Of a DNA stretch of 64,000 nt, positions 8,085 through 18,273 are shown piece after piece. A model generated the notes under the pieces. The model was not told the DNA's origin. It made no database searches and saw only the letters and a program-made list of their open reading frames with translations. The position numbers and the translations under genes were made by a program. Where the stretch lies: assembly GCF_000620165.1 (NCBI RefSeq), contig NZ_JHVN01000003.1, forward strand, positions 124,001-188,000, given 5' to 3'. This DNA comes from Anoxybacillus tepidamans PS2. GTDB lineage: Bacteria; Bacillota; Bacilli; Bacillales; Anoxybacillaceae. Position 1 is the first letter of the stretch; the number at the start of each line of letters is the position of its first letter.

Positions 8085-8873
8085 TTAAAAAGTAATCATT
8101 TCATAACGCGATAAGCTGCATTTCATCATTAAAATGCCGGAATGGTGTACTTGATAAATATCGATCCATAGTTGATACAGCTTATCTAACAAATGCTGAT
8201 CTGGCTGAACGCCGTCCTTGCGAAAAATAATTGCCGCCTGCGGATCCATGCTCTTTAACAACCGCATGCTTAAATGGTCACGCGCCGCAAACTGCGCCAC
8301 TTTCAATACATTCACATCTCTGAGCGGAAGCGCCATTAGCTTCTCTGTTACCGCTTTGCCGTCGCTAGCCATATACAATAAGCAAAGCCGTCCGTATCGA
8401 AAACGAATCGTTAAACGGCCATTATCGTCCACCGCAAGAACGTCCGCCAACAGATGAGGAAACAGCGTGTGATGCTCCCCTTCTTTCCAAACAGACGTAA
8501 TCCCTTTGGCTTTTACGCCGGCAACGACCTGTTTGGCATGATAGCGCCGTTTGTATGCGGCAAAGGAAGACGAAAAATCCGGATGAACGTCCGTTAACAA
8601 AATCGTGTCAAGCTGTCCGATATGGAGACGGTTAAGCCACGTCCGAATTTGTTTATCGCTTCCTTTTCCCCCCGTATTGATCAGCACAGCTTTTCCTTCC
8701 GCATTTTTCATAAGCATCGCTTCTCCGTTTGAAAGCGGAAGACAAACGATTGCCATCTCTCCATCTTCGAGACGCAAATCAATTTTCTTTACCGCCTGAT
8801 CGAACGGTTCCTCGGCAAAAATCCCTAACGATAACGACATGAGAAGCCATAAAAAAATTTTCAACGATGCCAT
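8085..8873 (-). CDS. Secreted metallo-beta-lactamase-fold protein with degenerate metal site (ComEC-like)
   Basis: About 262 residues with an N-terminal hydrophobic signal-like segment (FLWLLMSLSLGIFA). The body resembles the extracellular MBL domain of ComEC: NGEAMLMKNAEGKAVLINTG, then LDTILLTDVHPDF, then MLIKS-like KSMDPQAAIIF. The H-x-H-x-D-H metal motif reads D-V-H-P-D-F here, so two of the three histidines are gone and hydrolase activity is doubtful. The ATG at 8873 abuts its GGGG site; a TTG at 8864 has better spacing and may be the real start. It is inserted between dinG and ypmA, which are adjacent in B. subtilis. Confidence 0.7.
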   Translation of the reverse strand: MASLKIFLWLLMSLSLGIFAEEPFDQAVKKIDLRLEDGEMAIVCLPLSNGEAMLMKNAEGKAVLINTGGKGSDKQIRTWLNRLHIGQLDTILLTDVHPDFSSSFAAYKRRYHAKQVVAGVKAKGITSVWKEGEHHTLFPHLLADVLAVDDNGRLTIRFRYGRLCLLYMASDGKAVTEKLMALPLRDVNVLKVAQFAARDHLSMRLLKSMDPQAAIIFRKDGVQPDQHLLDKLYQLWIDIYQVHHSGILMMKCSLSRYEMITF

Positions 8874-8985
8874 CCCCTACTCAGAATCATTCTACACATA
8901 TAGATTGCATCATTTAACGTTTATTTACACGATTGTTTATTATCCATATTTTACTTAATAAAAAACACCGTTAGGGCCGGCAAAA

Positions 8986-11706
8986 TCACCATTTTCCTTC
9001 CTGAAGCAACTGTTCAAGCGGCGCCTCATAAACCGGTACGGGCGGAAGAGAGGATAAAAAGTATTTTCCATAAGACGACGTGACAAGGCGCCGGTCAAAG
9101 ACGAACAACACACCTTTATCTTGATGTGTGCGAATCAGTCGGCCAAACCCTTGTTTAAAACGAATAACCGCCTGCGGCAGCGATAAGTCGTAAAACGGTC
9201 GTCCCCCTTTTTTGCGAATATAATCGCTTTTTGCTTCCATCACTGGATCATCCGGCGGAGCAAACGGCAAACGAACGATGACGACTATCGCAAGCTGCTC
9301 CCCGGGCAAATCAACCCCTTCCCAAAAGCTATTCGTTCCGAATAAAATGGCTCGATCAAACTGCTGAAACGCCTTTGTTAATTTCGTGACGCTCCCTCCA
9401 TGCATTCCTTGCGCCAATAACACAAGTGTTTCATCGCTATTTTCCTCTTTGACGATTGAAGCAGTCATTCGCAAAAGGTCGTGTGATGTAAATAAAACGA
9501 GCATTTTTCCCTTCATGTGCTCGGCAATGTCGAGCAATCGTACCGCTACCTCATAAGCATATTGCTCCAATGAAACATCGGAAATTGCCGGGATATCGGT
9601 TGGAACCAGCAATTTCGCTTGACGTTCATAATCATAGGGAGACGGAATAATACGGCAAATCGGATAAAAATCTTCAAGACCAAGCTGTGCGATTGCGTAT
9701 GCGAAAGATCCGTTCATCGCCAGTGTCGCCGATGTCAAAACAACGCTTTTCTTCTTGGCAAATAACCGTTCAGCAAAAAACGATTCGAGCTCAATCGGTT
9801 GTGAATAAACCGCTGTCGCATTCGCTGCTCCTTTTGCATCTACTTCCATCCATCGAACGACCGCTGTATCTTCACTATCTAACAAATGACGCAACGTATG
9901 CAACATTTCTTCTAGCATCTCCACATCGGAAAAAAACGAAAGAGAAGAAAGCAAAGGTTCCCGCTGTTTAAGTTCATTCGCCTTTTTAACAAGATCGGAG
10001 GCGCGATGACATAACCGCCACAACAATTCACGAATCGCTCCCCAACTTTTCCCGTACTCTTTTTCCGGATGAAACCGATAGCGGAGCCGTGCCGTTTTCG
10101 AGTTTGTTTGTTTCGCGAGGACATAACTGCGAATCATACGAAACCATTCATCACATTCAAGCTCAATATCACGCAAAATCCCCTGAAACTCAAGTACGTA
10201 TGACGCAAAGGCTTCAGATTGCTTTTTCAGTTGAAATAACGATCCTTCGTCTTGACCATTGCCAATACGTGTCAACAGCAAGCGAACACTCACATAATCA
10301 ACGTTCCGGCCAAAATAGTGCGAAGCGACCTCCTCAAGATGATGTCCTTCATCGACAATAAGCTGTTCATACGGAGGAAGAAGCGGAACATCAGATGTAA
10401 GATCTTGCATTAAGAATGAATGGTTCGTAATAATGAGATCCGCTCCGTCTGCACGCTTTCGAGCACGCAAGAAAAAATCGCACTCTGGTGCTTCTTTTCT
10501 CTCATCCATGTGCAATGAAGACCAAAGTAGCTGTCCGCCGGAAGATAGCTGCAGTTCATCAACATCTCCTGTTTCCGTTTCTGTAAGCCAAACGAGAAGC
10601 TGGCATTTCATTAGCGCAACATCGTAATTTTTATTAGGCTCCTGAAGAAATGACACAAATTTCTCAAGGGAAAGATAATTCCTTTTTCCCTTTAACAATG
10701 CAGCGCGAAATGGAAACGGAACGATCGCCTGAAGCAATGGAATGTCGCGCTCAATGAGCTGTCGTCCAAGCTGCAGTGTATACGTGCTAATAACGACTGG
10801 CTTTCCCTGTTTTCGGGCGATATAGAGACTTGGAATTAGGTAGGCAAGCGATTTGCCAATTCCAGTTCCTGCTTCGATTAATGCGTGCTGCGATGTTTCA
10901 AGCGCCTCATGGACGAGATTCATCATCTCCCATTGCCCTTTGCGATGCTCGTACCCGGGAAATGGAAGCGAGGTAGCGTTAGCCATCCATTCAGTAAAAG
11001 AAGTATCGTCTTCCACGTTTTCACGCGGAGCTTCTTTCGTCGGCTTTTTGAGCGCCAAACCGCGATAATACACATATTGATCATCATGCAACACCGTTGT
11101 TTTTTGCTTTATGATCGAATCGATGATCGGACGAATATCACTTTTCATTTCGCGCGCCAATCGGCGCAATTGCTTCAGCGTTGCAAGCGGCAGCGCTTTA
11201 AGCTTGTCCAATAAAAGGAGCCATAATTTCGCCGTAACCTCGGCATCGCTGTCTGCTTGGTGGGGATTTTCGTGCTCAATATAAAGCGCTCGCGCAAGAT
11301 CGCTTAATTTATAGCTTTCCATCGTCGGAAATAAGATGCGCGACAGCTCGACCGTATCAATTGTTGGCGGCGCTGGGCAAGCAACGCCCGCTCTTTCCAA
11401 TTCTTCTTGTAAAAATGGCCAATCAAACGCCACATTATGTGCCACAAGATATGATTGCTTGAGCCTATCAACAATTTCTGAAGCAAGTTCGGGAAAAACA
11501 GGAGCATGCCGAACCATTTGTTCATCAATTTGCGTAAGCTGCTGAATAAATGGCGGGATGTCGCATTGCGGATTGATGAAGCTTGAAAAACGTTCTGTTA
11601 CTTCCCCGTTCTCGATAGCAACCATGCCGATTTGGATGATTCGATCTCCCTTTTTCACTGCGTTTCCTGTTGTTTCTAAATCGATGACGACAAATCGTTC
11701 ACCCAT
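8986..11706 (-). CDS. dinG: DinG-family helicase-like protein with N-terminal 3'-5' exonuclease domain
   Basis: 906 residues. The N-terminal DnaQ-like DEDDh exonuclease shows D9 and E11 (VIDLETTG), D95, H149 and D154. A superfamily 2 XPD/DinG-like ATPase follows, with Walker A AGTGIGKS (K285), a DEGH box and C-terminal GFGRLIRTHQDKG. The four cysteines that hold an Fe-S cluster in E. coli DinG are not present: the usual NYLC position reads NYLS. Gram-positive enzymes of this type are known mainly as nucleases. It lies after panD as in Bacillus, separated by a structured 226-bp spacer. Confidence 0.93.
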   Translation of the reverse strand: MGERFVVIDLETTGNAVKKGDRIIQIGMVAIENGEVTERFSSFINPQCDIPPFIQQLTQIDEQMVRHAPVFPELASEIVDRLKQSYLVAHNVAFDWPFLQEELERAGVACPAPPTIDTVELSRILFPTMESYKLSDLARALYIEHENPHQADSDAEVTAKLWLLLLDKLKALPLATLKQLRRLAREMKSDIRPIIDSIIKQKTTVLHDDQYVYYRGLALKKPTKEAPRENVEDDTSFTEWMANATSLPFPGYEHRKGQWEMMNLVHEALETSQHALIEAGTGIGKSLAYLIPSLYIARKQGKPVVISTYTLQLGRQLIERDIPLLQAIVPFPFRAALLKGKRNYLSLEKFVSFLQEPNKNYDVALMKCQLLVWLTETETGDVDELQLSSGGQLLWSSLHMDERKEAPECDFFLRARKRADGADLIITNHSFLMQDLTSDVPLLPPYEQLIVDEGHHLEEVASHYFGRNVDYVSVRLLLTRIGNGQDEGSLFQLKKQSEAFASYVLEFQGILRDIELECDEWFRMIRSYVLAKQTNSKTARLRYRFHPEKEYGKSWGAIRELLWRLCHRASDLVKKANELKQREPLLSSLSFFSDVEMLEEMLHTLRHLLDSEDTAVVRWMEVDAKGAANATAVYSQPIELESFFAERLFAKKKSVVLTSATLAMNGSFAYAIAQLGLEDFYPICRIIPSPYDYERQAKLLVPTDIPAISDVSLEQYAYEVAVRLLDIAEHMKGKMLVLFTSHDLLRMTASIVKEENSDETLVLLAQGMHGGSVTKLTKAFQQFDRAILFGTNSFWEGVDLPGEQLAIVVIVRLPFAPPDDPVMEAKSDYIRKKGGRPFYDLSLPQAVIRFKQGFGRLIRTHQDKGVLFVFDRRLVTSSYGKYFLSSLPPVPVYEAPLEQLLQEGKW

Positions 11707-11732
11707 TTTTTCACCTCAAGTGCGCAATAATA

Positions 11733-11760
11733 GGGGCGTTCTCTATTGAGAAACAGCCCC
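11733..11760 (-). terminator. Hairpin upstream of dinG
   Basis: GGGGCGTTCTC at 11733 pairs with GAGAAACAGCCCC at 11748-11760 with one bulge, a 4-nt loop and no strong T-run on the minus strand (followed by CTATTATT). It could be a weak terminator or a 5' leader hairpin about 30 bp upstream of the dinG start. Confidence 0.4.
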
Positions 11761-11802
11761 CTTTCTTCACGCTTTTTGCTTTTCTGCGCTTAAGAAAGCG
11801 GC

Positions 11803-11927
11803 GCAAACCGCCCTCACATGTCGCATTCTCAACTACGGCGGCCAACTGTTCCCCGTTCATTTCCCCGTTAGGGAACAAACGCCCAGATAACCTAAAGCAT
11901 TTGCCTAACGCAGTTGAGCAAACCGCC
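11803..11927. repeat. Structured segment bounded by 10-bp direct repeats, between panD and dinG
   Basis: GCAAACCGCC occurs at 11803-11812 and again at 11918-11927. Between them are nested inverted repeats: CTCAACT (11828-11834) with AGTTGAG (11912-11918), GGCG with CGCC, and GTTCCC (11848) with GGGAAC (11871-11876). The middle also holds a near-direct repeat CCCCGTT. It may be a small insertion with a target duplication, or a structured RNA in the pan-dinG transcript. Confidence 0.45.
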
Positions 11928-11932
11928 TTTTC

Positions 11933-12316
11933 CTACATAATCGTATGCGCTGGTTCCTCGACAATCAATTGCTTAATCTTGTTCTGTTCGTCCATGATGG
12001 CAATTTTTGGACGATGCTCGGCGATTTTTTCTTCCGGAACGAGCGCGTATGAAATAACGATAATCACATCATCCTTCTGCACGAGTCGCGCCGCCGCACC
12101 ATTCAGACAAAATACGCCGCTGCCCCGCTCTCCTGGAATAATATATGTTTCAAAGCGTGCGCCGTTATTATTATTAACAATTTGTACTTTTTCGTTCTCG
12201 ACCATGCCAACCGCGTCTAAAATGTCAGCATCGATGGTAATGCTGCCTACATAGTTCAAATTCGCTTCTGTCACACGGGCACGGTGGATTTTCGCGTTCA
12301 TTAATGTACGAAACAT
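11933..12316 (-). CDS. panD: Aspartate 1-decarboxylase proenzyme
   Basis: 127 residues, the standard length. It converts aspartate to beta-alanine for pantothenate. The self-cleavage site that makes the pyruvoyl cofactor is seen as G24-S25 in NYVGSITID, and the [14 protein letters not shown]-terminus is typical. The start at 12316 is set by GGGAGGAG just upstream. It is 13 bp after panC, the last gene of panBCD. Confidence 0.97.
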   Translation of the reverse strand: MFRTLMNAKIHRARVTEANLNYVGSITIDADILDAVGMVENEKVQIVNNNNGARFETYIIPGERGSGVFCLNGAAARLVQKDDVIIVISYALVPEEKIAEHRPKIAIMDEQNKIKQLIVEEPAHTIM

Positions 12317-12329
12317 AGTTGTCTCCTCC

Positions 12330-13187
12330 CTAATATGACGATTCGACATCAACAGTTATATTATCAATGAGACGAGCATTTGTAAACCGGACAGCAATGG
12401 CAATAATAATTTTTCCAGATAGCGGCGCCACCGGCTTTAACTCCGGATAAGAATATACCTCGACGTAATCGATCACACCGTTTGTATTCGTCTGAATATA
12501 ATCGATAACAAGGTCGCGAATTGCCGCAGGCTCGCGTTCCCCATTTTTAATCGCTTCTTGCGCCTTTTGAAGCGCCCTGTATAAGGCAGGCGCTTCCTTG
12601 CGCTCCTCCGGAGACAGATAAACGTTGCGCGAGCTTTTCGCTAATCCATCGGCTTCACGCACCGTCGGAACCGCTACGAGCTCGATCGGAAAATTGAAAT
12701 CGCGAATGAGTCCGTCCACCACCGCCACTTGCTGGGCGTCTTTCATTCCAAAATATGCGCGCGTCGGCATGACAATATGAAACAGCTTCGTCAATACGGT
12801 CGCCACCCCGTCAAAATGGCCCGGGCGCGATTTCCCGCACAGCACATCCACGCGCTCCTTAACGATGACCTGCACGCTTAACGGACGCGGATACATTTCC
12901 TCTACCGATGGGTAAAACAAAATATCGACGCCCGCTTCTTTGGCCATTTTTTCATCGCGGGCAATATCGCGCGGATAGCGGTCAAAGTCTTCGTTAGGAC
13001 CGAACTGAAGCGGGTTGACAAACACGCTTAGCACAACCACATCATTGTCTTTCCGCGCTTCTTTTAAAAGCGTGATGTGCCCTTCATGCAAATATCCCAT
13101 CGTCGGCACAAAGCCGACCGTTTTTCCTTGAGAGCGGCACGCTTTCATTTGCTGTTGCATTTCTTGAATCGTTGTAACGATTTTCAT
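12330..13187 (-). CDS. panC: Pantothenate synthetase
   Basis: 285 residues from the ATG at 13187. It joins pantoate and beta-alanine with ATP to give pantothenate. The nucleotidyltransferase HIGH-like motif is visible in [10 protein letters not shown], the pantoate site in [14 protein letters not shown], and the KMSKS-like SSRN stretch. Its ATG overlaps the panB stop by one base (TAATG), which implies translational coupling. Confidence 0.97.
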   Translation of the reverse strand: MKIVTTIQEMQQQMKACRSQGKTVGFVPTMGYLHEGHITLLKEARKDNDVVVLSVFVNPLQFGPNEDFDRYPRDIARDEKMAKEAGVDILFYPSVEEMYPRPLSVQVIVKERVDVLCGKSRPGHFDGVATVLTKLFHIVMPTRAYFGMKDAQQVAVVDGLIRDFNFPIELVAVPTVREADGLAKSSRNVYLSPEERKEAPALYRALQKAQEAIKNGEREPAAIRDLVIDYIQTNTNGVIDYVEVYSYPELKPVAPLSGKIIIAIAVRFTNARLIDNITVDVESSY

Positions 13188-14023
13188 TATTGCTTTCCTC
13201 CGTATAACGCAATCCATTCTTCTTCTTTCATCGTAAACATATGTTCACGCTGTGGAAATTGGCGAAGCTTCACCTCGGCCACATAAGCGGAAAGAGCGTG
13301 GTGGATTGTTTCCTGCACGTTCGCATACGTCTTCACAAATTTCGGCACTCTGTCCACTCCGTATCCGAGCACATCATGATAAACGAGCACTTGACCGTCC
13401 ACTTCGTCGCCTGCGCCGATGCCGATCGTCGGAATCGCAAGCTGCTTCGTAATTTCAGCGGCGATTTGTTTCGGTACACACTCAAGCACAAGCGCAATGG
13501 CGCCGGCTTCTTCGCACAATTTCGCATCAGCCATTAATTTGCGAGCGCTTTCAGCATCTTTTCCTTGCACTTTATATCCGCCGAGCACGCCGACGGATTG
13601 CGGTGTCAATCCTAAATGAGCCACGACCGGAACGCCCGCCTGCGTCAGCGCGCGAATGACTTCAACGACGTCCCCTGCGCCTTCGACTTTCACCGCATTG
13701 GCGCCAGACTGCTGCATGATGCGCTGCGCATTGCGAAGCGCGTCTTCCTTCGACAAATGGTACGACATGAACGGCATGTCCGTGACGATGAATGTGTTCG
13801 CTGCCCCGCGGCGCACCGCTTTCGTATGGTGAATCATGTCCTCGACCGTCACCGGAATCGTCGAATCGTACCCTAAGACGACCATGCCAAGCGAATCGCC
13901 GACAAGAATCATATCGACGCCCGACGCCTCGGCGAGCTTCGCGGACGGAAAATCATACGCCGTCAGCATCACGATCGGCTCATGCGTTTGCTTCATTTTC
14001 AAAAAATCGCTTTTTGTTTTCAT
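13187..14023 (-). CDS. panB: 3-methyl-2-oxobutanoate hydroxymethyltransferase
   Basis: 278 residues from the ATG at 14023, which has GAGGAGGG. It transfers a hydroxymethyl group from methylene-tetrahydrofolate to 2-oxoisovalerate, the first step to pantoate. [29 protein letters not shown] and KVEGAG are typical motifs of this TIM-barrel enzyme. First gene of panBCD, behind a leader that holds a candidate pan-motif hairpin and an intrinsic terminator. Confidence 0.97.
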   Translation of the reverse strand: MKTKSDFLKMKQTHEPIVMLTAYDFPSAKLAEASGVDMILVGDSLGMVVLGYDSTIPVTVEDMIHHTKAVRRGAANTFIVTDMPFMSYHLSKEDALRNAQRIMQQSGANAVKVEGAGDVVEVIRALTQAGVPVVAHLGLTPQSVGVLGGYKVQGKDAESARKLMADAKLCEEAGAIALVLECVPKQIAAEITKQLAIPTIGIGAGDEVDGQVLVYHDVLGYGVDRVPKFVKTYANVQETIHHALSAYVAEVKLRQFPQREHMFTMKEEEWIALYGGKQ

Positions 14024-14067
14024 CGATATCCCTCCTCTTGATTTGCAGAGGAGATGAATCACCGAAT

Positions 14068-14102
14068 AAAAAAACCTTCTTTCCCTGCCTAGAGAAAGAA
14101 GG
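14068..14102 (-). terminator. Intrinsic terminator between birA and panB (possible attenuator)
   Basis: On the minus strand CCTTCTTTC and GAAAGAAGG (14102-14094 and 14083-14075) form a 9-bp stem followed by seven T's. It lies about 45 bp upstream of panB. It could end birA transcription, or, with the hairpin at 14133-14162, control read-through into panB. Confidence 0.75.
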
Positions 14103-14132
14103 ACGTTTTATGTATCGGCCGAGTTCATCCCT

Positions 14133-14162
14133 CTGTCCCAGTCCTCTTACGGATCAAGGCAG
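14133..14162 (-). ncRNA. Candidate pan-motif leader hairpin upstream of panB
   Basis: On the minus strand a stem CTGCC..GATCC / GGA..GGGACAG closes on a GTAAGA loop and has an unpaired A in the 3' arm. The pan RNA motif of Firmicutes sits in panB leaders and is described as a stem-loop with conserved bulged A's, so location and shape fit. I matched it from memory only, without the covariance model. Confidence 0.4.
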
Positions 14163-14268
14163 ATCATTTCGCATTGGCTTTCGTTTATTTCTTATGGTGC
14201 AGTTCTTGTCGAAAAAGATACTGCCCGTAAGCAACCACTTGTATTTTAACAAAATTCTAACATTTTTT

Positions 14269-15246
14269 CTAGACGGAAATATCGGCCGAATGGATGTAAT
14301 GGATCGCGCCATCATGGTCTTCGAGAATTAATACGCCTTCTTCCGTAATGCCTCGCGCCCATCCGCGAATCGTTCCATTCAATGTTCGCGCCGTAATTTC
14401 CTTGCCGATGCTGATCGCATATCCTTCCCACAAAAGCTTAATCGGCATAAAGCCGTGCTGCAAATATTGGCGATACAGCGTCTCCAGTTTGAGCATCACT
14501 TCTTGAATCAAGCGAGCCCGATTGATTTTTTCACCTTTTTCAATCGCAAGCGATGTGGCGATATCGCGAATCTCTTCGGGAAATTGTTCGCGTTCGTGAT
14601 TGACGTTTAAGCCCATGCCGATAATGACCGAATGAACGCGGTCTGGATCCGCCTGCAATTCCGTTAAAATGCCGACGCATTTTTTTCCGTTCATTAAAAT
14701 GTCATTCGGCCATTTGATATCAGGAACGAGCCCGGTTACTTCTTGAATCGCTTGAGCGATAGCAACCGCCGAAAGCAGTGTCAGCTGCGGCGTTTTTTGC
14801 GGCGGAATCGGCGGACGCAAAATAAGGCTCATCCAAACACCTGTGCCTTTTGGCGAAAACCATGTTCGATCCATGCGGCCGCGCCCGGCAGTTTGCAGCT
14901 CTGCGACGACGAGCGTTCCTTCTTTCGCCCCTTCATGCGCCAGCTGATGGGCGATTTTTTGCGTAGAAGTGACTTCTTCTTGAAAATGGATGGTTTGGCC
15001 TAACGTGTTTGTTTTTAAGCCTAGGCGAATCTCGTTTTCCGTAATTTTATCCGGCGTGCTGACAATGCGATAGCCGAGGCGGCGAACGGCCTCTAGTTCA
15101 AAGCCTTCTTTTCTTAAATCCTCGATATGCTTCCATACCGCTGTCCGCGAACAGCCAAGGATGTCGCTAATTTTTTGCCCGGAAATAAAATCGCCGTTCG
15201 CTTCAGAAAATAAGTCTAACAGTTTTTTTCTTGTGTCTGATTGCAT
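14269..15246 (-). CDS. birA: Bifunctional biotin ligase / biotin operon repressor
   Basis: 325 residues from the ATG at 15246 (site AAAGGAGTG). The first 60 residues form a winged helix (SDILGCSRTAVWKHI). The ligase core follows, with AGRGRMDRTWFSP binding biotinyl-AMP, KWPNDI, and a C-terminal SH3-like domain. It attaches biotin to carboxylases and, when loaded, represses biotin genes. It overlaps the 3' end of cca by 31 bp. Confidence 0.95.
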   Translation of the reverse strand: MQSDTRKKLLDLFSEANGDFISGQKISDILGCSRTAVWKHIEDLRKEGFELEAVRRLGYRIVSTPDKITENEIRLGLKTNTLGQTIHFQEEVTSTQKIAHQLAHEGAKEGTLVVAELQTAGRGRMDRTWFSPKGTGVWMSLILRPPIPPQKTPQLTLLSAVAIAQAIQEVTGLVPDIKWPNDILMNGKKCVGILTELQADPDRVHSVIIGMGLNVNHEREQFPEEIRDIATSLAIEKGEKINRARLIQEVMLKLETLYRQYLQHGFMPIKLLWEGYAISIGKEITARTLNGTIRGWARGITEEGVLILEDHDGAIHYIHSADISV

Positions 15247-16433
15247 CGCACAAGCCACTCCTTTATTCGCTCCTTATTATTTTCCACATGGCCGTAAAGG
15301 ACCGCCCGCTCCACCTTTTGCAGCGCTTCGGCAAGCCAAGGACCGCCCGGACGCTGATACCATTCCATTAAATCCTTTCCTGTAACCGCCAACTCATTTC
15401 GTTCCTTGATCGGCAGTTCGTCAAACAGCTCAAGCAACCGGCTTCGGTTTTGTTCAACGTTTTCCCCATTGAGCAGCGAACGAACAGCCTCTGCGGCACA
15501 GGCGGATGCGCTTCCCATTTCATATAATCGCTCTTTCGTCCAGCTGTCATATGAACGAACGATAGATAAACTGCTCAAAATCTTTTGCACCTCTTTAATC
15601 AACCGGTTCGGCAATTTCCAGCGGCGCAAAAACGCAGCCGCTTCCTCACCGACACGAAGCAAGCCGCAAAGAAAGCTCCAGCGCTCCACACTAGAAGACA
15701 ACTTCGTCCAATCATAACGCGAAAGCTGCAGAAGCTCCTGTTTTCTTCCGGCAAGTCCCGGCAAGTGCGCAAATAAACCTGTTTCGGCTAGCAATAAAAA
15801 CGCTTCAGAGGCGAACGGCCCCGCCATCAGTTTTTCAAATTCGACCGTCATTCGCTCGATGGAAATGTGGGCGAGAAGCGAGGCATGTTCAATAATCGCT
15901 TGCTTCGTTTCTGGCGCGAGCGTAAACCCAAGCTGGCTCGCAAAGCGAATCGCCCGCATCATGCGAAGAGCGTCTTCGGAAAAGCGCTCTTTCGCCTCGC
16001 CGACCGTGCGGATGACGCGCTCGCGGATCGCTTTTTGGCCGCCGAACGGGTCGATCAGCTGACCGGCTTCATCCATGGCGATCGCATTCATCGTAAAATC
16101 GCGCCGCTCCAAATCCTGCGTGAGGAAGCGGACAAACGTCACCGACTCCGGCCGCCGATAGTTTTCATAAGTTCCCTCCGTGCGAAACGTCGTCACTTCA
16201 TACGGCGTTCCTTCATGCAACACAACAACAGTTCCATGTTTCAAGCCGACAGGAACTGTTTTCGGAAAGAGCGCCATCACTTCTTCGGGAAGCGCCGATG
16301 TGGCAATATCGACATCGCCGATCGGCCGGTTCAGCAAATCATCACGCACCGCTCCTCCGACAAAATAAGCTTCATATCCTTGCTGCCTAAGCGTACGAAT
16401 GATGCCAAGCGCGCGGCGAAACGGCTCTTTCAT
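15216..16433 (-). CDS. cca: CCA tRNA nucleotidyltransferase
   Basis: 405 residues. It adds or repairs the 3' CCA of tRNAs without a template. The class II signature is clear: [11 protein letters not shown] then DVDIATSA with the two metal-binding aspartates near residue 40, then [12 protein letters not shown] and the [14 protein letters not shown] region. Its start overlaps the end of bshA by 4 bp, and its end overlaps birA. Confidence 0.95.
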   Translation of the reverse strand: MKEPFRRALGIIRTLRQQGYEAYFVGGAVRDDLLNRPIGDVDIATSALPEEVMALFPKTVPVGLKHGTVVVLHEGTPYEVTTFRTEGTYENYRRPESVTFVRFLTQDLERRDFTMNAIAMDEAGQLIDPFGGQKAIRERVIRTVGEAKERFSEDALRMMRAIRFASQLGFTLAPETKQAIIEHASLLAHISIERMTVEFEKLMAGPFASEAFLLLAETGLFAHLPGLAGRKQELLQLSRYDWTKLSSSVERWSFLCGLLRVGEEAAAFLRRWKLPNRLIKEVQKILSSLSIVRSYDSWTKERLYEMGSASACAAEAVRSLLNGENVEQNRSRLLELFDELPIKERNELAVTGKDLMEWYQRPGGPWLAEALQKVERAVLYGHVENNKERIKEWLVRCNQTQEKNC

Positions 16434-17566
16434 CGCTTCACCCCTCCGACTAATGAAAAATAAATGTCCTCATATTGCCTTAGCACACTTCGCGAATGAA
16501 ATTTTTCATAGACAATTTGGCGCGCCTGCTCAGCCATGTATGTATGAAGCTCTGCATCGTTTAGCATTTGAAGCGTCTTCTCCGCCACTTCTTCGATGTT
16601 GCCAAGCTCACAGAGAAAGCCGGTTTTTCCATCTTCAATGACTTCCGGAATTCCGCCAATCTTTGTGCCGATGCACGGAACGCCGCATGCCATCGCTTCA
16701 AGCAACACAAGCCCGAAGCTCTCTTTTTCCGACAGCAGCCATTTGGCATCGCTGATCGAATAGAGCTCTTCCAAGTTTTCTTGCTTCCCTAAAAAGAGCA
16801 CATCGTCCGTTAACCCAAGCTCCTTCACAAGGCGGCACACCACCGTCATTTCCGGCCCGTCGCCGACAAGCAAAAGCTTGACCGGCATTTGGCTGCGAAC
16901 GAGCGAAAAGGCGCGGACAACATCCGGCACCCGCTTCACTTTACGAAAATTCGATACGTGAATAATCACTTTCTCGTGATCGCTAATACCGTATTCCTTT
17001 TTTAGATGCGTAACATCTTTTTTCTGATAGACACGTTCATCAACAAAATTATAAATCGTTTGAATATCCTTTTGTACATCAAGCAGTTCATACGTTTGCT
17101 TAACGAGCGCGTTCGATACAGCCGTCACCACGTCCGACTGCTCGATGCCGAATTTAATCATATCGCTTAGCGATGGATCGTACCCTAACACGGTAATATC
17201 GGTCCCATGAAGCGTCGTCACGATTTTCACATCGCGCCCGGACATTTGCCTTGCCAGCACCGCGCACACAGCATGCGGAATCGCGTAATGTACATGGAGC
17301 ACATCAAGCTTTTCCCGTTTCACCACTTCGGCGATTTTGCTCGCAAGAGCCAAGTCATACGGCGGATATTGAAAGACGGAATATTGGTTGACGGTCACCT
17401 CATGGTAATAAATATTGCAATAAACTTTGTTCAAACGAAACGGCATGCTCGATGAAATAAAATGGATCTCGTGTCCTTTCTCCGCTAGCAATTTTCCCAA
17501 CTCGGTAGCGACTACTCCCGAACCGCCAACCGTTGGATAACAAACAATCCCAATTTTCAAATTCAT
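16430..17566 (-). CDS. bshA: N-acetyl-alpha-D-glucosaminyl L-malate synthase
   Basis: 378 residues from the ATG at 17566, set by GGAGAG. A GT4 glycosyltransferase that joins GlcNAc from UDP-GlcNAc to L-malate, the first step of bacillithiol synthesis. It begins [20 protein letters not shown], has HVHYAIPHA, and the donor site [18 protein letters not shown]. It overlaps bshB1 upstream (ATGA) and cca downstream, so bshB1-bshA-cca-birA look like one transcript. Confidence 0.95.
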   Translation of the reverse strand: MNLKIGIVCYPTVGGSGVVATELGKLLAEKGHEIHFISSSMPFRLNKVYCNIYYHEVTVNQYSVFQYPPYDLALASKIAEVVKREKLDVLHVHYAIPHAVCAVLARQMSGRDVKIVTTLHGTDITVLGYDPSLSDMIKFGIEQSDVVTAVSNALVKQTYELLDVQKDIQTIYNFVDERVYQKKDVTHLKKEYGISDHEKVIIHVSNFRKVKRVPDVVRAFSLVRSQMPVKLLLVGDGPEMTVVCRLVKELGLTDDVLFLGKQENLEELYSISDAKWLLSEKESFGLVLLEAMACGVPCIGTKIGGIPEVIEDGKTGFLCELGNIEEVAEKTLQMLNDAELHTYMAEQARQIVYEKFHSRSVLRQYEDIYFSLVGGVKR

Positions 17567-18273
17567 TGTTTCTCTCCTACTAAATCGTGTGAAATGATAA
17601 GCGGCTGCTTTGTCATAAATCCTTCGGCAAACGCGACGCCGACTTGCTTGCCCCATAGCCGCTCCCGGCTTTCCACCGTTTCGATATAGCCGTTTGTCAG
17701 CGGCGTCTCGACCGATTGCTCCGTTTTTTCAAATTGGCTTTCGTACGCTCGCAAGCTGGCAAGCTTCGCTTCGATGACATCGCTAATATCGACCACAAAA
17801 TGCGGGCGGTCGTATCCGTTAATCATGTAATAGTATAGCGATGCAACACGGTGGGCTGGCAAGCCTTCCGCCTCATAGCGGCGAATTCCGGCGGAAAACA
17901 CCGCCTCCTCAACAAGAAACGCGCAATTAGCGTGATCCGGGTGGCGATCAACCCAATATGGAGCAAAAACAACGCGCGGCTGATACTTGCGAATGACCCC
18001 CACAATTCGGCGAATCGCTTCTTCCGTCTTATAAAGCCCGCGGTCGGGAAGATGAAGGTTGATCCGCTCCGCCACACCGAGAATCTGTGCGGCGTTTTTA
18101 GCTTCTTGTTGCCGAATGTCCACCGTTCCGTTCGATGATAATTCTGCGAGCGTTAAATCACAAATGCCGATTTTGTATCCTTGCTGCGCGTATTTTGCGA
18201 TCGTCCCGCCCATTCCGATTTCAACATCATCCGGGTGCGCCCCGAACGAAAGTATATCCAATTTCTCAGTCAT
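17563..18273 (-). CDS. bshB1: Bacillithiol biosynthesis deacetylase
   Basis: 236 residues from the ATG at 18273. A LmbE/PIG-L zinc deacetylase that removes the acetyl group from GlcNAc-malate. The zinc motif is [12 protein letters not shown] near residue 12, with HPDH around residue 115. Its start lies inside the last codons of mgsA (8-bp overlap) and its stop overlaps the bshA ATG, so three genes are coupled. Confidence 0.95.
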   Translation of the reverse strand: MTEKLDILSFGAHPDDVEIGMGGTIAKYAQQGYKIGICDLTLAELSSNGTVDIRQQEAKNAAQILGVAERINLHLPDRGLYKTEEAIRRIVGVIRKYQPRVVFAPYWVDRHPDHANCAFLVEEAVFSAGIRRYEAEGLPAHRVASLYYYMINGYDRPHFVVDISDVIEAKLASLRAYESQFEKTEQSVETPLTNGYIETVESRERLWGKQVGVAFAEGFMTKQPLIISHDLVGEKQ

